Below, piece by piece: positions 15,665-24,889 of a stretch of DNA of 49,800 nucleotides. Numbering within the stretch: position 1 is the stretch's first letter; the number at the start of each line of letters is the position of its first letter. A program made the translations under genes and the position numbers. A model generated the notes under the pieces. The model was not told where the DNA came from and did not search any database. It saw nothing but the letters and a program-made list of their open reading frames with translations. Origin of the DNA: Butyrivibrio sp. (GTDB lineage: Bacteria; Bacillota; Clostridia; Lachnospirales; Lachnospiraceae); contig NZ_SVFW01000029.1 in NCBI RefSeq assembly GCF_015056685.1, forward strand, positions 1 through 49,800, read 5' to 3'.

Positions 15665-18235
15665 TTAAAAGCTCTCAGGTAAGTACTCTTTTGCAAATTC
15701 AAGTGCCACTATAACATTGAGACACCACTGTGCAAAAACATTGGTTGAAACTTTGGGGATTTCATTTAAAACAGCCTGATTTCCCGCATTTTTAACCTCG
15801 ATGGTCTCTATACAGTTTTGTCCCAGCTCTGTATCAAGGCTATCTTTAATGATTTCCCACACCTTTTTTCCAAGTCTTTCATCCTTGTAGTAATGAGCAC
15901 CATAGGCAATTACTCCTGCTGCCATAAAGGGATATGAAAACTGCCTGCTTCCGATAAGTCCACCAGTTATCCTGTTTTGCTCCTCATTACTTAGCGGATA
16001 AAAGCATCCATAATCCGCAAGCATTTTATCCCAATCAGGATCATCCAAAAGAAGTGTCATTTCAAGCCATGTCTGCTCGGATCCCTGACATATTGAAAGA
16101 TGGCTTCCGCCGGTAGCCCTGTCTCCGATGTAGCGAAGGTGGCTGCTTTTTGGATCATACTCAAAATCAGTTCCTGACAAAAGCTTTAACTTTGTCTTTT
16201 TAAGATCTTCTATACCTGTGCAAATCTTTTCACGATATTTTTCATCCCTGCTAACCTCCCACCAGGTAAGCCAGTTCGAGCAAAAGCTGCTCCAATCCGG
16301 ACCTGTACGGGCATGGGTTGGGTAAACCATATCTTTTTTGTCAAAGAAAAATCTAAGGGGATCCGTCTCAATAGTTGCAAAATCCGCGTCCTTAACCTCT
16401 TCAAAAATATCAAGTATCCTTGGATCACCTGTGAGATAATAATACATCCTGTCATGGCCTGCCATGGCTATTCTGGGCTCCTTACAAGGGCATCCCCAAT
16501 GTCTTACATTGTGTCTCGAACCAAGTCCCTTATATTTGCCAAAGTGATATACATCAACTTCAGAACAGTGCCTTGTCATGGCTTCGCACAGAATAAATGC
16601 GTCTACTCTCTGTGTTCTTAAAAAATAAAACCACAGCCAGAATGTTGGCACAAGTTCGGTATTCTGCCACGCATAGCCGCCCATATCATAGCGCCATGAA
16701 TGCCTTTCGCTATCATAGGTATGCATAAAATCCCCGTAGTTGAACATTCCGTACCACTTCCTGACTTCAACCTCATTTTTGTAAAACTCAAAAGCTGCAT
16801 CCAGCTGATTCTCCAGCCAATTTTCAGCCTCGGTATTTCTTGACCTAAGGCTCCAGAATCCAAAGGCTCTAAGCTCATGGTAATATTCAGGATCAGCCAT
16901 ATAAAGCGCCCTGTACTGAGCTTCATTGTATGCCTTATCCAAGGCTTCATCGTCAGGAATAATTTCATCTGAAAATCCTATGCTATATTCACAAGTATTG
17001 GCTATCCCAATGGCACTTGCTCCAAATACATCAAATCCCTCATAGTAAGTCTGGGAATAGCCCCTTGTGTCATAGTGCCTAAAATCCATTGCCTTTGCAT
17101 CCGGCGGAATCAGCCAGATCGTACCGGTTGTTTTTTCCTTTGAAAGTCCCTTTACAGCCAGTGTAGACGGATACTTTTGCCAGAAATCTTTAAGAGCAAG
17201 TGTTATGGAACCCGATTCACTTCCGTAAGCCAACACTCCTTTTGCTCTGTGACCATGAAGTCCGTCAATATAACAGACATTTTCCTTTCCTGTTTTTTTG
17301 CATATCAAAAAGTGTTCACTGCTATCCTGAAAAAGGCGCCACTCATCCCATACAGGCATTTCCATTGAAGCTTTTAAGGCATCGCGCCCTTCCTGGGATC
17401 CGTCATCAAACTTCAGCTCTTTTCCCAAAATCTGGTCATGGTATATCTGCGGTGCAACTCTTGGATGCCAGCAAAGCAGCATAGCTCCCGCTTCATGAAA
17501 AACTCCGTTATCAACAAGTGCTTTAACATGCCTGTTGTATTGTGGGCCTTTAGTTTCTGAAACAAAGTTAATCCCAACTCCTTTAATAGCCTCTTTTTCC
17601 TCATCAATATCTATGAAAAGAGTATGTGTAAACTTAAAAGAACTACTATCCCTATAAACTTCCATGTAAATTGAAAATGGAAGCTTTGTTACTTCAGGAT
17701 CCTTTTCTAAAACATGCACCCCTTCAATCTTAATTACAGCTTTAAGACTTCCCTTTTCAACCACTTTGGCACTTTTAATAAGCCCTATATACTTTTCCAC
17801 ATGCACATTAAGATCGTCGATTCTGCTTTCAATCAAAGCCTCGCAGGTTGCTTCATTTAGCACTCTTTTACCATCTAAATAAACATCTTTAAAAAGGTAA
17901 TTTCCTTTTTTGCAGACACATAACTTTAACTTTCCTGCCTCAATGCATATTTTTTCATTATCTTCACTTATAAGAATTTCTTCTTCAAGTCCTTGATTCA
18001 AAGCAATATCCAGTGAGACTTTTTCTCCCATTAAATCTGAAAGAGCTGTATGGCAAGCCCATTTCACGCTTCCATCCGGCCAGTAGGATAATACTTTTGA
18101 CTGAACAGGCACGTCCCCCTTTTCACCTTTTAATGAGAAAAAAGCTTTGTCAGAAGATACTTTTCCCTTTTCCCACATACTTCCAAAGTTTGTATATCCT
18201 GACTTTGCAAGTCCCTCTAATCTCTTAAGTTCCAT
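15665..18235 (-). CDS. YetA-like exo-rhamnogalacturonan lyase family protein (PL26-type)
   Basis: An 856-residue cytoplasmic protein, almost the length of B. subtilis YetA, which lies in the same pectin locus there. The fungal homologue PcRGLX (family PL26) is an exo-rhamnogalacturonan lyase with an N-terminal beta domain, a central beta-sandwich and a C-terminal alpha/alpha toroid. The order here is compatible: beta-rich 1-400 (WPDGSVKWACHTAL near 51-64) and helical, Trp/Tyr-rich 420-856 (WYGMFNYGDFMHTYDSERHSWRYD, GPDWSSFCSNWLTWWEVS). There is no signal peptide. It follows the binding-protein gene and precedes the CE12 and PL11 genes. Lyase activity is inferred from the fungal member; the bacterial branch is poorly characterised. 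Confidence 0.85.
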   Translation of the reverse strand: MELKRLEGLAKSGYTNFGSMWEKGKVSSDKAFFSLKGEKGDVPVQSKVLSYWPDGSVKWACHTALSDLMGEKVSLDIALNQGLEEEILISEDNEKICIEAGKLKLCVCKKGNYLFKDVYLDGKRVLNEATCEALIESRIDDLNVHVEKYIGLIKSAKVVEKGSLKAVIKIEGVHVLEKDPEVTKLPFSIYMEVYRDSSSFKFTHTLFIDIDEEKEAIKGVGINFVSETKGPQYNRHVKALVDNGVFHEAGAMLLCWHPRVAPQIYHDQILGKELKFDDGSQEGRDALKASMEMPVWDEWRLFQDSSEHFLICKKTGKENVCYIDGLHGHRAKGVLAYGSESGSITLALKDFWQKYPSTLAVKGLSKEKTTGTIWLIPPDAKAMDFRHYDTRGYSQTYYEGFDVFGASAIGIANTCEYSIGFSDEIIPDDEALDKAYNEAQYRALYMADPEYYHELRAFGFWSLRSRNTEAENWLENQLDAAFEFYKNEVEVRKWYGMFNYGDFMHTYDSERHSWRYDMGGYAWQNTELVPTFWLWFYFLRTQRVDAFILCEAMTRHCSEVDVYHFGKYKGLGSRHNVRHWGCPCKEPRIAMAGHDRMYYYLTGDPRILDIFEEVKDADFATIETDPLRFFFDKKDMVYPTHARTGPDWSSFCSNWLTWWEVSRDEKYREKICTGIEDLKKTKLKLLSGTDFEYDPKSSHLRYIGDRATGGSHLSICQGSEQTWLEMTLLLDDPDWDKMLADYGCFYPLSNEEQNRITGGLIGSRQFSYPFMAAGVIAYGAHYYKDERLGKKVWEIIKDSLDTELGQNCIETIEVKNAGNQAVLNEIPKVSTNVFAQWCLNVIVALEFAKEYLPESF

Positions 18236-18299
18236 GCTACTCCCCTTTAAAATTTGAGCCGCCGCATAAATATGCGACGGCCCGCCTTTGCAATCTTAA

Positions 18300-19910
18300 T
18301 TATTTGTACTGTGCATTAACTTCATCAATGATTGTTGAATATCCACGATTTAATACATCATCCCATGCTGCCTTAAGGCCTGCTTCATCAATCTCACCAC
18401 AGATGTACTGTGTACGAGCCTGTGAAATCTTGTCATCAAGGTCTTTACCCTGTGAAGCATATGTTGTTGAGTTGATAAGGTAAGGAAGTGCAGGATTGAG
18501 AACAGCGTACTGCTCTGCATCAGCCTTAACTTCAGCTTCAAGAAGCTGACGCTCTGTCTTTTCCTCTGAAAGCTCTGACTCAAGGTTAGGAATGTAAGCT
18601 ACAAGCTGGTTAAGTCCGTTGTAGTTAGCCTTAAGTGCATCATCTCCATTGTCAAGTCTTACAACGTTTCCATCTGCGTTAATTTCATAGTTTACGCCTT
18701 CGAGACCAAAATTTGTAAGAACAAGCATCTCTTCATCACACATCTTGTCGAGGAATGTAAGGGCTGCTTCTACCTTTTCAGGTGTGTCACATGTTGAAGC
18801 AGAAAGTGTGAAGTATCCGTTGTAGCCTGATGTAGCCATTGTCTTGCCATTGATATTGCTAAGAAGGTTCATGGAAGCAAACTGAGAAGCATCTGTAACA
18901 GAAGGAATCTCATTGTTTACAAAGTAATCCCATACACGTCTTCCACCATCAAGAACGTCGATGTAAACACCGTTTTCGCCGTTCTTACATCCGTCTGACC
19001 ATGTGTCTGTTGTACGGGAAGCCCAGTCTGAAGGCATAAGTCCTTCTTCATAGAGTTTCTTGAACCAATTAAGAGCCTCAAGGTACTCAGGCTGCTGCCA
19101 TACAGGAATGAGTTTGCCATCAACCTCAGCCCAACCGTTACCTACGCCAAACCATGTCTGCATGATATCAAAAGGACCTGTGTATGATGTCATTTCAAGA
19201 CCGATTGTATCGTCCTTGCCGTTTCCGTCAGGATCGCCATATGTGAACTGATAGAGCATATTGTAAATGTCATCAATTGTCTTTGGCTCAGATATTCCAA
19301 GAGCATCTGCCCAGTCCTGACGATAGGATACGCCATATCTTCCAAGTACACGAGCTCTGTAAATACCGATCTGCTTGCCGTCAACTGTAAGTGACTCTGC
19401 CACTCCTGCATTCTGTTTTGAAAGATTTGGATATTTCTCAGTATCTTTTAAGTACTCTGTAAGATCAACAAAAGCACCCTGCTTGGCTGCTGTTACAACA
19501 GTACCTGTAACTGAGCCGTTCCATGTCATGATCATAGGCATTGAACTTGGATCCTGCATTGCAAGTGTAGCCTTTTCTTCGAGTACATCACTCTGTACCC
19601 ACTGGATATCTACATCTATGCCGGTATGTGACTCAAGAGCCTCCATAGTCTGTTCTGCATAATCACCTGTATTAGAAGCACCGGAGTTAAAATCGATTGT
19701 CATAAATGTTACTGTAGGGTACTCAACAGGAGTCTCAGCAGCTGCTGTTTCTGAAGCAGCTGAAGTAGCTGTACTTTCTGTCTGCTGTGCATTGTCAGTA
19801 GTTGTCTGCTGTGTGTCTGTGCCGGTTGTAGTGGATGCACCGGATCCACAAGCTGCAATCCCCAAAACCATGCTTGCACTAAGTAATGTTGCTAATAGTT
19901 TCTTTTTCAT
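18300..19910 (-). CDS. Sugar ABC transporter substrate-binding lipoprotein (LplA-like)
   Basis: A 536-residue lipoprotein. Lipobox LGIAAC puts the lipid-bearing Cys at residue 21, followed by a Ser/Thr/Gln/Ala-rich linker to about residue 62. The mature part is an SBP_bac_1-type fold of the LplA/YtcQ group, with MTIDFNSGASN, GRYGVSYRQDWADALGI and DPDGNGKDDTIGLE. It has AGGAGG before the ATG. It presumably captures rhamnogalacturonan oligosaccharides for the two permeases encoded upstream. A large structured gap (20001-20131) separates it from the permease gene and could set its expression level. The ATPase is not in the window; this transporter type usually shares an MsmK/MsmX-like ATPase. 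Confidence 0.92.
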   Translation of the reverse strand: MKKKLLATLLSASMVLGIAACGSGASTTTGTDTQQTTTDNAQQTESTATSAASETAAAETPVEYPTVTFMTIDFNSGASNTGDYAEQTMEALESHTGIDVDIQWVQSDVLEEKATLAMQDPSSMPMIMTWNGSVTGTVVTAAKQGAFVDLTEYLKDTEKYPNLSKQNAGVAESLTVDGKQIGIYRARVLGRYGVSYRQDWADALGISEPKTIDDIYNMLYQFTYGDPDGNGKDDTIGLEMTSYTGPFDIMQTWFGVGNGWAEVDGKLIPVWQQPEYLEALNWFKKLYEEGLMPSDWASRTTDTWSDGCKNGENGVYIDVLDGGRRVWDYFVNNEIPSVTDASQFASMNLLSNINGKTMATSGYNGYFTLSASTCDTPEKVEAALTFLDKMCDEEMLVLTNFGLEGVNYEINADGNVVRLDNGDDALKANYNGLNQLVAYIPNLESELSEEKTERQLLEAEVKADAEQYAVLNPALPYLINSTTYASQGKDLDDKISQARTQYICGEIDEAGLKAAWDDVLNRGYSTIIDEVNAQYK

Positions 19911-20000
19911 TTGGTTCCTCCTTAAGAAAGAAAATGTTATCTGAATCTCACTAAATGAGAGTTCATTCTTTACAGAAGTGCTAAGTTAAATGTCTGAAAA

Positions 20001-20131
20001 GGATATTGTTGCATAAGCAATTTTGCGAGCCTTTGCACTCGTCGGTACTTGATGACGTTTTTCGTCATCTTAGTACCGCTACGAAGCGCAACGGAGCGAA
20101 AACGTCCGCAAAATGATTATGTAAAATATCC
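20001..20131. repeat. Multibranched inverted-repeat element between permease and binding-protein genes
   Basis: Outer arms 20001-20027 and 20107-20131 pair over most of 25-27 nt (GGATATT, CATAA, ATTTTGCG matches, with small bulges). Inside is a strong hairpin GGTACTTGATGACG / CGTCATCTTAGTACC (20044-20077) and a CGCTACGAAGCG / GGAGCG-rich part. The element begins 5 bp after the permease stop codon. It could be a mobile palindromic element that now serves as an RNA-stability or differential-expression device; the function is inference. Confidence 0.75.
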
Positions 20132-20135
20132 GCTC

Positions 20136-21053
20136 TCAGCCTTTCACAGCACCCACCATCACACCCTTTGTAAAGAATTTCTGTACAAAAGGATATACTA
20201 CAAGGATCGGCACTGTGGCGATAACCGTAGTAGCCATCTTTACTGCCTTATCAGGCGGTGCACCGTTTGAGTCATAATAATCCATCATAACATCTGTTAT
20301 AGCACTTGCCTTCAGGACAATATTTCTAAGCATAATCTGAACTGTGTACTTATCTGCCGATGAAAGGTAGATCATGGCGTTAAAGTAATCATTCCAATAT
20401 CCTACCGCATAAAACAGAGATATTGAAGCCAGAACCGGTTTTGAAAGAGGCAGTACTATTGTAATAAATGTCTTTATCTCACTGGCTCCGTCAATATAAG
20501 CCGCTTCCTCAAGTTCAAGCGGAAGCTCCTGGAAAAAGTTCTTTATGATGATCATGTTAAAGGGGCTTATGGCGCCGATAAGTATAAGTGCTGCATATGA
20601 ATCATAAAGTCCGTATGCTCTCAGTACCATGAATGTGGGTATCATTCCGCCTGAAAAAAGCATTGTAACGATTACCATGTTCAAAACAAAATTTCTGCCC
20701 CTGAAGTGCTTTTTAGAAAGAGGATAAGCAAAAGTTGTGGACAAAAACATGTTAACAATTGTTCCAAAAAAGGTAAGTATAACTGAATTCTTAAGTCCCA
20801 AAAGAATGTTTCCGTTGTTTATCGCATACTTATATGCATTCAAAGACCAAACTCTTGGAATAATGAAAAACGCTCTTTCTGTAAGCTCTCTGTCTGTGGC
20901 AAATGAACCAGCCGCAATATAAAGGAAAGGAAGAAGTGTGATTACTCCAACGAGTCCCATAAAAGTATATATGATAACGTCGGTTATTCTGTAACCAAGG
21001 CTCATTTTTATACCGTGTGAGCCTGTTTTTAACGCTTTAGTATTTGCTGCCAT
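20136..21053 (-). CDS. Sugar ABC transporter permease (LplC-like)
   Basis: A 305-residue inner-membrane permease with six predicted helices. The cytoplasmic EAA loop reads EEAAYIDGASEIKTFITIVLPLSKPVL near 190-215. The C-terminus VQKFFTKGVMVGAVKG is the typical end of LplC/YtcP proteins. Together with the LplB-like gene 20 bp upstream it forms the heterodimeric channel of a CUT1 importer. It lies in the pectin operon and probably carries rhamnogalacturonan oligosaccharides. Confidence 0.94.
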   Translation of the reverse strand: MAANTKALKTGSHGIKMSLGYRITDVIIYTFMGLVGVITLLPFLYIAAGSFATDRELTERAFFIIPRVWSLNAYKYAINNGNILLGLKNSVILTFFGTIVNMFLSTTFAYPLSKKHFRGRNFVLNMVIVTMLFSGGMIPTFMVLRAYGLYDSYAALILIGAISPFNMIIIKNFFQELPLELEEAAYIDGASEIKTFITIVLPLSKPVLASISLFYAVGYWNDYFNAMIYLSSADKYTVQIMLRNIVLKASAITDVMMDYYDSNGAPPDKAVKMATTVIATVPILVVYPFVQKFFTKGVMVGAVKG

Positions 21054-21073
21054 TAGTATTTCTTCCTCCTTTC

Positions 21074-22054
21074 TTAATAGATTCCTGATTCGCCGGCTTT
21101 TTTAGCTGTCCAGTTAGCACCCAGAACCATTATCATTCCGACTATGGATTTAAACATACCTGCTGCGGTAGAGAATGAATACTGCGCATTCTGAATACCT
21201 CTTGTGTAAATGAAAGTGTCAAATACCTCAGCAAATGCAACGTTAAGGTCATTTCTCATAAGGAATATCTGCTCATATCCTGTATTTAAAATTGAACCTA
21301 CTCTCAAAATAAGCATGATGATAACCGTTCCCTTGATTGCAGGAAGTGTGATATTCCACATCATCTGCCATCTGCCGGCACCATCAACCCTTGCAGCTTC
21401 ATACATTTCCTGATCTACGCCTGCAAGCGCTGCAAGATAAATGATAGTTCCATAACCTGTCTCTTTCCAGATATCCTGTCCTACTATAAGTCCCCAGAAA
21501 TATTTACCACTTGTAAGAATAGGAACTGAAGAGCCTCCAATAGCTTGAATCAACATATTGATAAGACCATCGTTGGTGTTGAAAAGCTGATAAGATAGAC
21601 TGGCTACTATAACCCATGATACAAAGTGTGGAATATAGATAAATGTCTGTACTGTCCTCTTATACCAGCTGTGTCTTATTTCATTAAGTAAAAGCGCCAA
21701 TATAATTGGTGCCGGGAAATAAAATACCAACTGCAGTAATGAAATTCCCAACGTATTTCTAAGTAGTATCAAAAAATCCTGATTGGAAAAGAACTGCTTG
21801 AAATTGTCCAGTCCCACCCATGGGCTTCCCCATATTCCCTGGAATGGAGAATAATTTTTAAATGCAATGACCAGTCCTCCCATGGGCACATATCTAAACA
21901 TTATAAAGTAGATAAGTCCAGGAAGAAGCATAAGGTATAATCCCTTATGTCTCATCATATATGCTAAAAATCCAGGATCTTTAGTATAAAAGACTTTGCC
22001 CTCTGAAGTGACGATCTTGCGATAGCCTTTACGCTTTTTAGTGCTATCAGCCAT
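21074..22054 (-). CDS. Sugar ABC transporter permease (LplB-like)
   Basis: A 326-residue permease, first gene of the pectin operon. The N-terminus MADSTKKRKGYRK is followed by helices; FRYVPMGGLVIAFKNYSPFQG is an LplB signature, and EAARVDGAGRWQMMWNITLPAIKG is the EAA loop. I chose ATG 22054 because GGGAGG precedes it by 5 nt; upstream in-frame codons run across a promoter and a terminator and are not credible coding sequence. Confidence 0.94.
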   Translation of the reverse strand: MADSTKKRKGYRKIVTSEGKVFYTKDPGFLAYMMRHKGLYLMLLPGLIYFIMFRYVPMGGLVIAFKNYSPFQGIWGSPWVGLDNFKQFFSNQDFLILLRNTLGISLLQLVFYFPAPIILALLLNEIRHSWYKRTVQTFIYIPHFVSWVIVASLSYQLFNTNDGLINMLIQAIGGSSVPILTSGKYFWGLIVGQDIWKETGYGTIIYLAALAGVDQEMYEAARVDGAGRWQMMWNITLPAIKGTVIIMLILRVGSILNTGYEQIFLMRNDLNVAFAEVFDTFIYTRGIQNAQYSFSTAAGMFKSIVGMIMVLGANWTAKKAGESGIY

Positions 22055-22118
22055 GTCAACCTCCCGTTTTCGTAAATTTGACAGGTTTCGTTTTATTTTT
22101 CTCCTGTCGCATGAGCAA

Positions 22119-22148
22119 ATTATATAAAAGCGGAAATAATGACGTCTA
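22119..22148 (-). promoter_or_regulatory. Promoter of the pectin transport and degradation operon
   Basis: On the minus strand TAGACG (22143-22148), an 18-bp spacer and TATAAT (22119-22124) lie about 65 bp before the LplB-like start. A 6-bp inverted repeat GACAGG/CCTGTC (22080-22108) lies in the leader. The regulator gene immediately upstream is the obvious candidate to act here. Confidence 0.6.
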
Positions 22149-22168
22149 TAATCATTTTCTTGCATAAT

Positions 22169-22196
22169 AAAAACGCCCAAACAATAGGGCGTTTTT
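22169..22196 (-). terminator. Terminator of the AraC-type regulator gene
   Basis: A perfect 10-bp stem AAAAACGCCC/GGGCGTTTTT with an 8-nt loop, followed by TATTATG on the minus strand. It separates the regulator gene from the operon promoter. Confidence 0.88.
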
Positions 22197-22259
22197 ACAC
22201 GTATGTTTTGTGCATAATGCTGTGTCAATAAAATGATTATGCCTGTTAAAGTCAGTAAT

Positions 22260-24506
22260 TTACTGATCATTTTTGATGGCCTGTCTGTATTTACCGGGAG
22301 TAGTTCCTTCCATCTTGTTAAAAAACCTGATGAAATTCTGAGCATTGGTATAGTTTAGCCGCTCCGCTATGGCTCCTACTGTCATATCAGTGTCTTTTAA
22401 AAGTTTTTTGGCCATATCAAGCTTATACTGCTCAATATACTCAGTAAACGTCATTCCCTTTTCTTCTTTTAGGATTCTCCAGATATATGAAGTATGGTAA
22501 CTTAATATTTCAGAGCATTCATTAAGTGTAATATTGCCCTCTTTTTCCTCCACAAGCTGTTCGATAGCCATCATAATGTTACCGGACTGACTGTCAATAA
22601 CTTCATTCTGATAATGAATAAGAGGATCTATCATATTAAACTTTATATATTTCCTGACTCTGTTGAGATCTCGGTAATCAATTATAGCAGAATATATCTG
22701 TCCCGGAGTTTCCCTGAATACACCTGTTCCGGCGCCTGAGCCTTGAGCTTCAAAAATAATGTCATTTACAAGCTGCATCAGTACGGGAATTGCGCTTTCT
22801 CTTTTTAAGTCTTTTTCGATAAGGCTTTTAAAGAACTCATCTATTATTTCATATGCTTTTTCTTTATCACCTTTTCTAAGGCTCTTTTGGAGAACTTTCG
22901 CACTTTCTTCATCGTACTTTAATTCTCCCATCCCAGCGTCCTGTCTGTAGTGACTAAGATAACTTCCATTATCTATTTTTCCAAAATGAAGGGCCTGAAC
23001 ACTCTCCATATATGCCTTGTTAACAAGATGAATGTCCTCGTATGTAGAACTTATGCCAACTCCAATGTTCATGTGATACTTTTCATACACAAACTGAGTC
23101 ATTGTATTGTAAATTCTGTAGACTTTTTCCCTCTCTGTTTCATTATCCTCACCGGGAAGGAATGCTACAACGCCTTTGGCATAGTAAACAGGAGGAAGAA
23201 CTTCTTCATTTACAAATAATCCCCTGAATTCATCGATTATCTCATTGCATATGCGCTTATCCTCTTCAGAAGAAATTGTAGTTTCCTCTCCAAGAGATTT
23301 TAAAACATAGGTAAGAACCCTGAACTTTGCAGGAACCTTGTCCATGAGAGATAGTCTGTACAAATATTGATCGATTTCTTTTTCAGTAAGTTCATCCCTG
23401 TAAAGCCTTGTGGCAAATAAAACAGATGTCTGATTTATAAGCTCAGTATTTTTACTATCCAGCTTCTTTATGCTGTTTGTCAGATACTTAAGCTCGTCTT
23501 CGCCGGGCTTTAGATTCTGATCATTATTCCTCGAAACTTCCAAAGCTGCCGTTTTGATAGGTTTATAGATGCTTCTGAAAACAAATGCAGCTACCAGAAG
23601 AAGTAAAAGTATTATGACAACAAACATCATAAGATAGGTCCATTCAAAGGCAATTGACGCATCCGCATCATACGAGACAATAAGCCTAAGTCCTCCAATA
23701 TCAGACTTCCTACTGCTTACATATAGTTTTCTTCCGTCAAGTGACTTCACATGGTCATATCCGCCTTGTTCAGCAAAAAGTAAAGCATCATTGATACTAC
23801 TGTCAGTTGAAAAGATTATTTCGCCATCCGATGATAAAAGCAGTGCATCCTCATTTTCATGGAGCTGATTATTAAGGTCATTTGTTATTTGATTTAAATT
23901 AATATTAACTATAATAAGTGAATATGGAATGACTTCAGAAAATGGTGCAAAAAGCACAAGATCAAGGCCACTTACAGGAACAGTCATTCGGTACTGCCTT
24001 GAATTCTTATCAGGCGCCTCTCCGCCAACATATACCCAAAGGTTTTTGGTGTAGGTTTCTCTGTAAGTATCGTAAAGCTGGGTAAGAACGTCCAGATTTA
24101 CAACCTCTGTAGTAGAGTATCTTCCTCTGCTGCCCAAAACAGTTCCTGTTTTAAAATTAACCAGCGTATAGGCAGATACATAATCAGAAACTATATTTTT
24201 CCCGGCAAGAGTCTCTGTTCCCTTTGTAATGGCACTTACCTGGCTGTAATCCACATCGTTTTCCACAAGAAATCTTACTTCATCGTTGGATTCTGTGGAC
24301 AAATAATATTTATGTACAGTCATAAGACTGTTTTCTATACTTGCCATGATATTTTCTGTATCTTTTGCAAGCTCAGAGCTTTTTAGCTGAGAATTTCTGT
24401 CAAGCTGCCCCTTAAAAAATACAATACCAAAAGATAACACTACTACAATCATGAGTAGTGTTATCGCTATTAAAACCCTATATTTATAGCCAATGTTTTT
24501 TAGCAT
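22260..24506 (-). CDS. Membrane-bound AraC-family regulator (YesS-like)
   Basis: A 748-residue one-component regulator. Helix 1 spans about 9-31, an extracytoplasmic sensor of about 250 residues follows, and helix 2 spans about 288-311 (LMMFVVIILLLLLVAAFVF). A long cytoplasmic linker leads to a C-terminal AraC HTH_18 domain at about 650-745, with ITLNECSEILSYHTSYIWRILKEE and VGAIAERLNYTNAQNFIRFFNKMEGTTPGKYR. Length and plan match B. subtilis YesS (761 residues), the regulator of its pectin locus. It ends about 200 bp before the LplB-like start and probably activates that operon after sensing pectin fragments outside the membrane. AAAGGGG lies 12-14 nt before the ATG, a rather long spacing. 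Confidence 0.9.
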   Translation of the reverse strand: MLKNIGYKYRVLIAITLLMIVVVLSFGIVFFKGQLDRNSQLKSSELAKDTENIMASIENSLMTVHKYYLSTESNDEVRFLVENDVDYSQVSAITKGTETLAGKNIVSDYVSAYTLVNFKTGTVLGSRGRYSTTEVVNLDVLTQLYDTYRETYTKNLWVYVGGEAPDKNSRQYRMTVPVSGLDLVLFAPFSEVIPYSLIIVNINLNQITNDLNNQLHENEDALLLSSDGEIIFSTDSSINDALLFAEQGGYDHVKSLDGRKLYVSSRKSDIGGLRLIVSYDADASIAFEWTYLMMFVVIILLLLLVAAFVFRSIYKPIKTAALEVSRNNDQNLKPGEDELKYLTNSIKKLDSKNTELINQTSVLFATRLYRDELTEKEIDQYLYRLSLMDKVPAKFRVLTYVLKSLGEETTISSEEDKRICNEIIDEFRGLFVNEEVLPPVYYAKGVVAFLPGEDNETEREKVYRIYNTMTQFVYEKYHMNIGVGISSTYEDIHLVNKAYMESVQALHFGKIDNGSYLSHYRQDAGMGELKYDEESAKVLQKSLRKGDKEKAYEIIDEFFKSLIEKDLKRESAIPVLMQLVNDIIFEAQGSGAGTGVFRETPGQIYSAIIDYRDLNRVRKYIKFNMIDPLIHYQNEVIDSQSGNIMMAIEQLVEEKEGNITLNECSEILSYHTSYIWRILKEEKGMTFTEYIEQYKLDMAKKLLKDTDMTVGAIAERLNYTNAQNFIRFFNKMEGTTPGKYRQAIKNDQ

Positions 24507-24579
24507 AAGAAAATAACTATTCCCCTTTTAATCCAATATGGAGACCTTTTTTCCATTATTCCTTTGTCCCCAAAAAACT

Positions 24580-24834
24580 CTAAAGCGTTCTATATTTTGC
24601 AACGATATCTTCGATTGCATCAATCTCAGTATTAGGAGCAGACGGTTTCTGTCCCGATACTATGTATTTTAGCATTTCCTGAAGTTTTTTACTATGTTCA
24701 TGGGAAAGATTGATAGCGCTATCATGCGCATCAAAATTAGGTCTGCCATTACAGTACAGAAAAATATGGCTGATGCCATCATCATAACCTATATCAGGAT
24801 GTGTTGTGAGAATTGTACTGGCTTCATAGTACAT
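24580..24834 (-). pseudogene. C-terminal remnant of an Rpn-type PD-(D/E)XK nuclease
   Basis: Eighty-four residues remain open. YDDGISHIFLYCNGRPN followed by LQEMLKYIVSG and a charged end resembles the C-terminal third of Rpn/PDDEXK family recombination-promoting nucleases, common in Lachnospiraceae (usual form DDGxxxIFLYxxG ... LxxLLxYI). The catalytic N-terminal portion is absent: a TAG stop lies nine codons before the first ATG and no homology is visible further up. There is no convincing ribosome site. The repeat array directly upstream may have replaced the missing part. Family assignment rests on a short motif. Confidence 0.45.
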
Positions 24835-24889
24835 ATCAATCTTTTGAAGTCCACCTACTACTTATAGATTTTCTCCTTTTCATCCCATC

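Noticed and set aside
22055..22345. N-terminal extension of the LplB-like permease to 423 residues
   Set aside because: The extra codons cross the regulator terminator and the operon promoter. ATG 22054 has a proper ribosome site and matches the family length.
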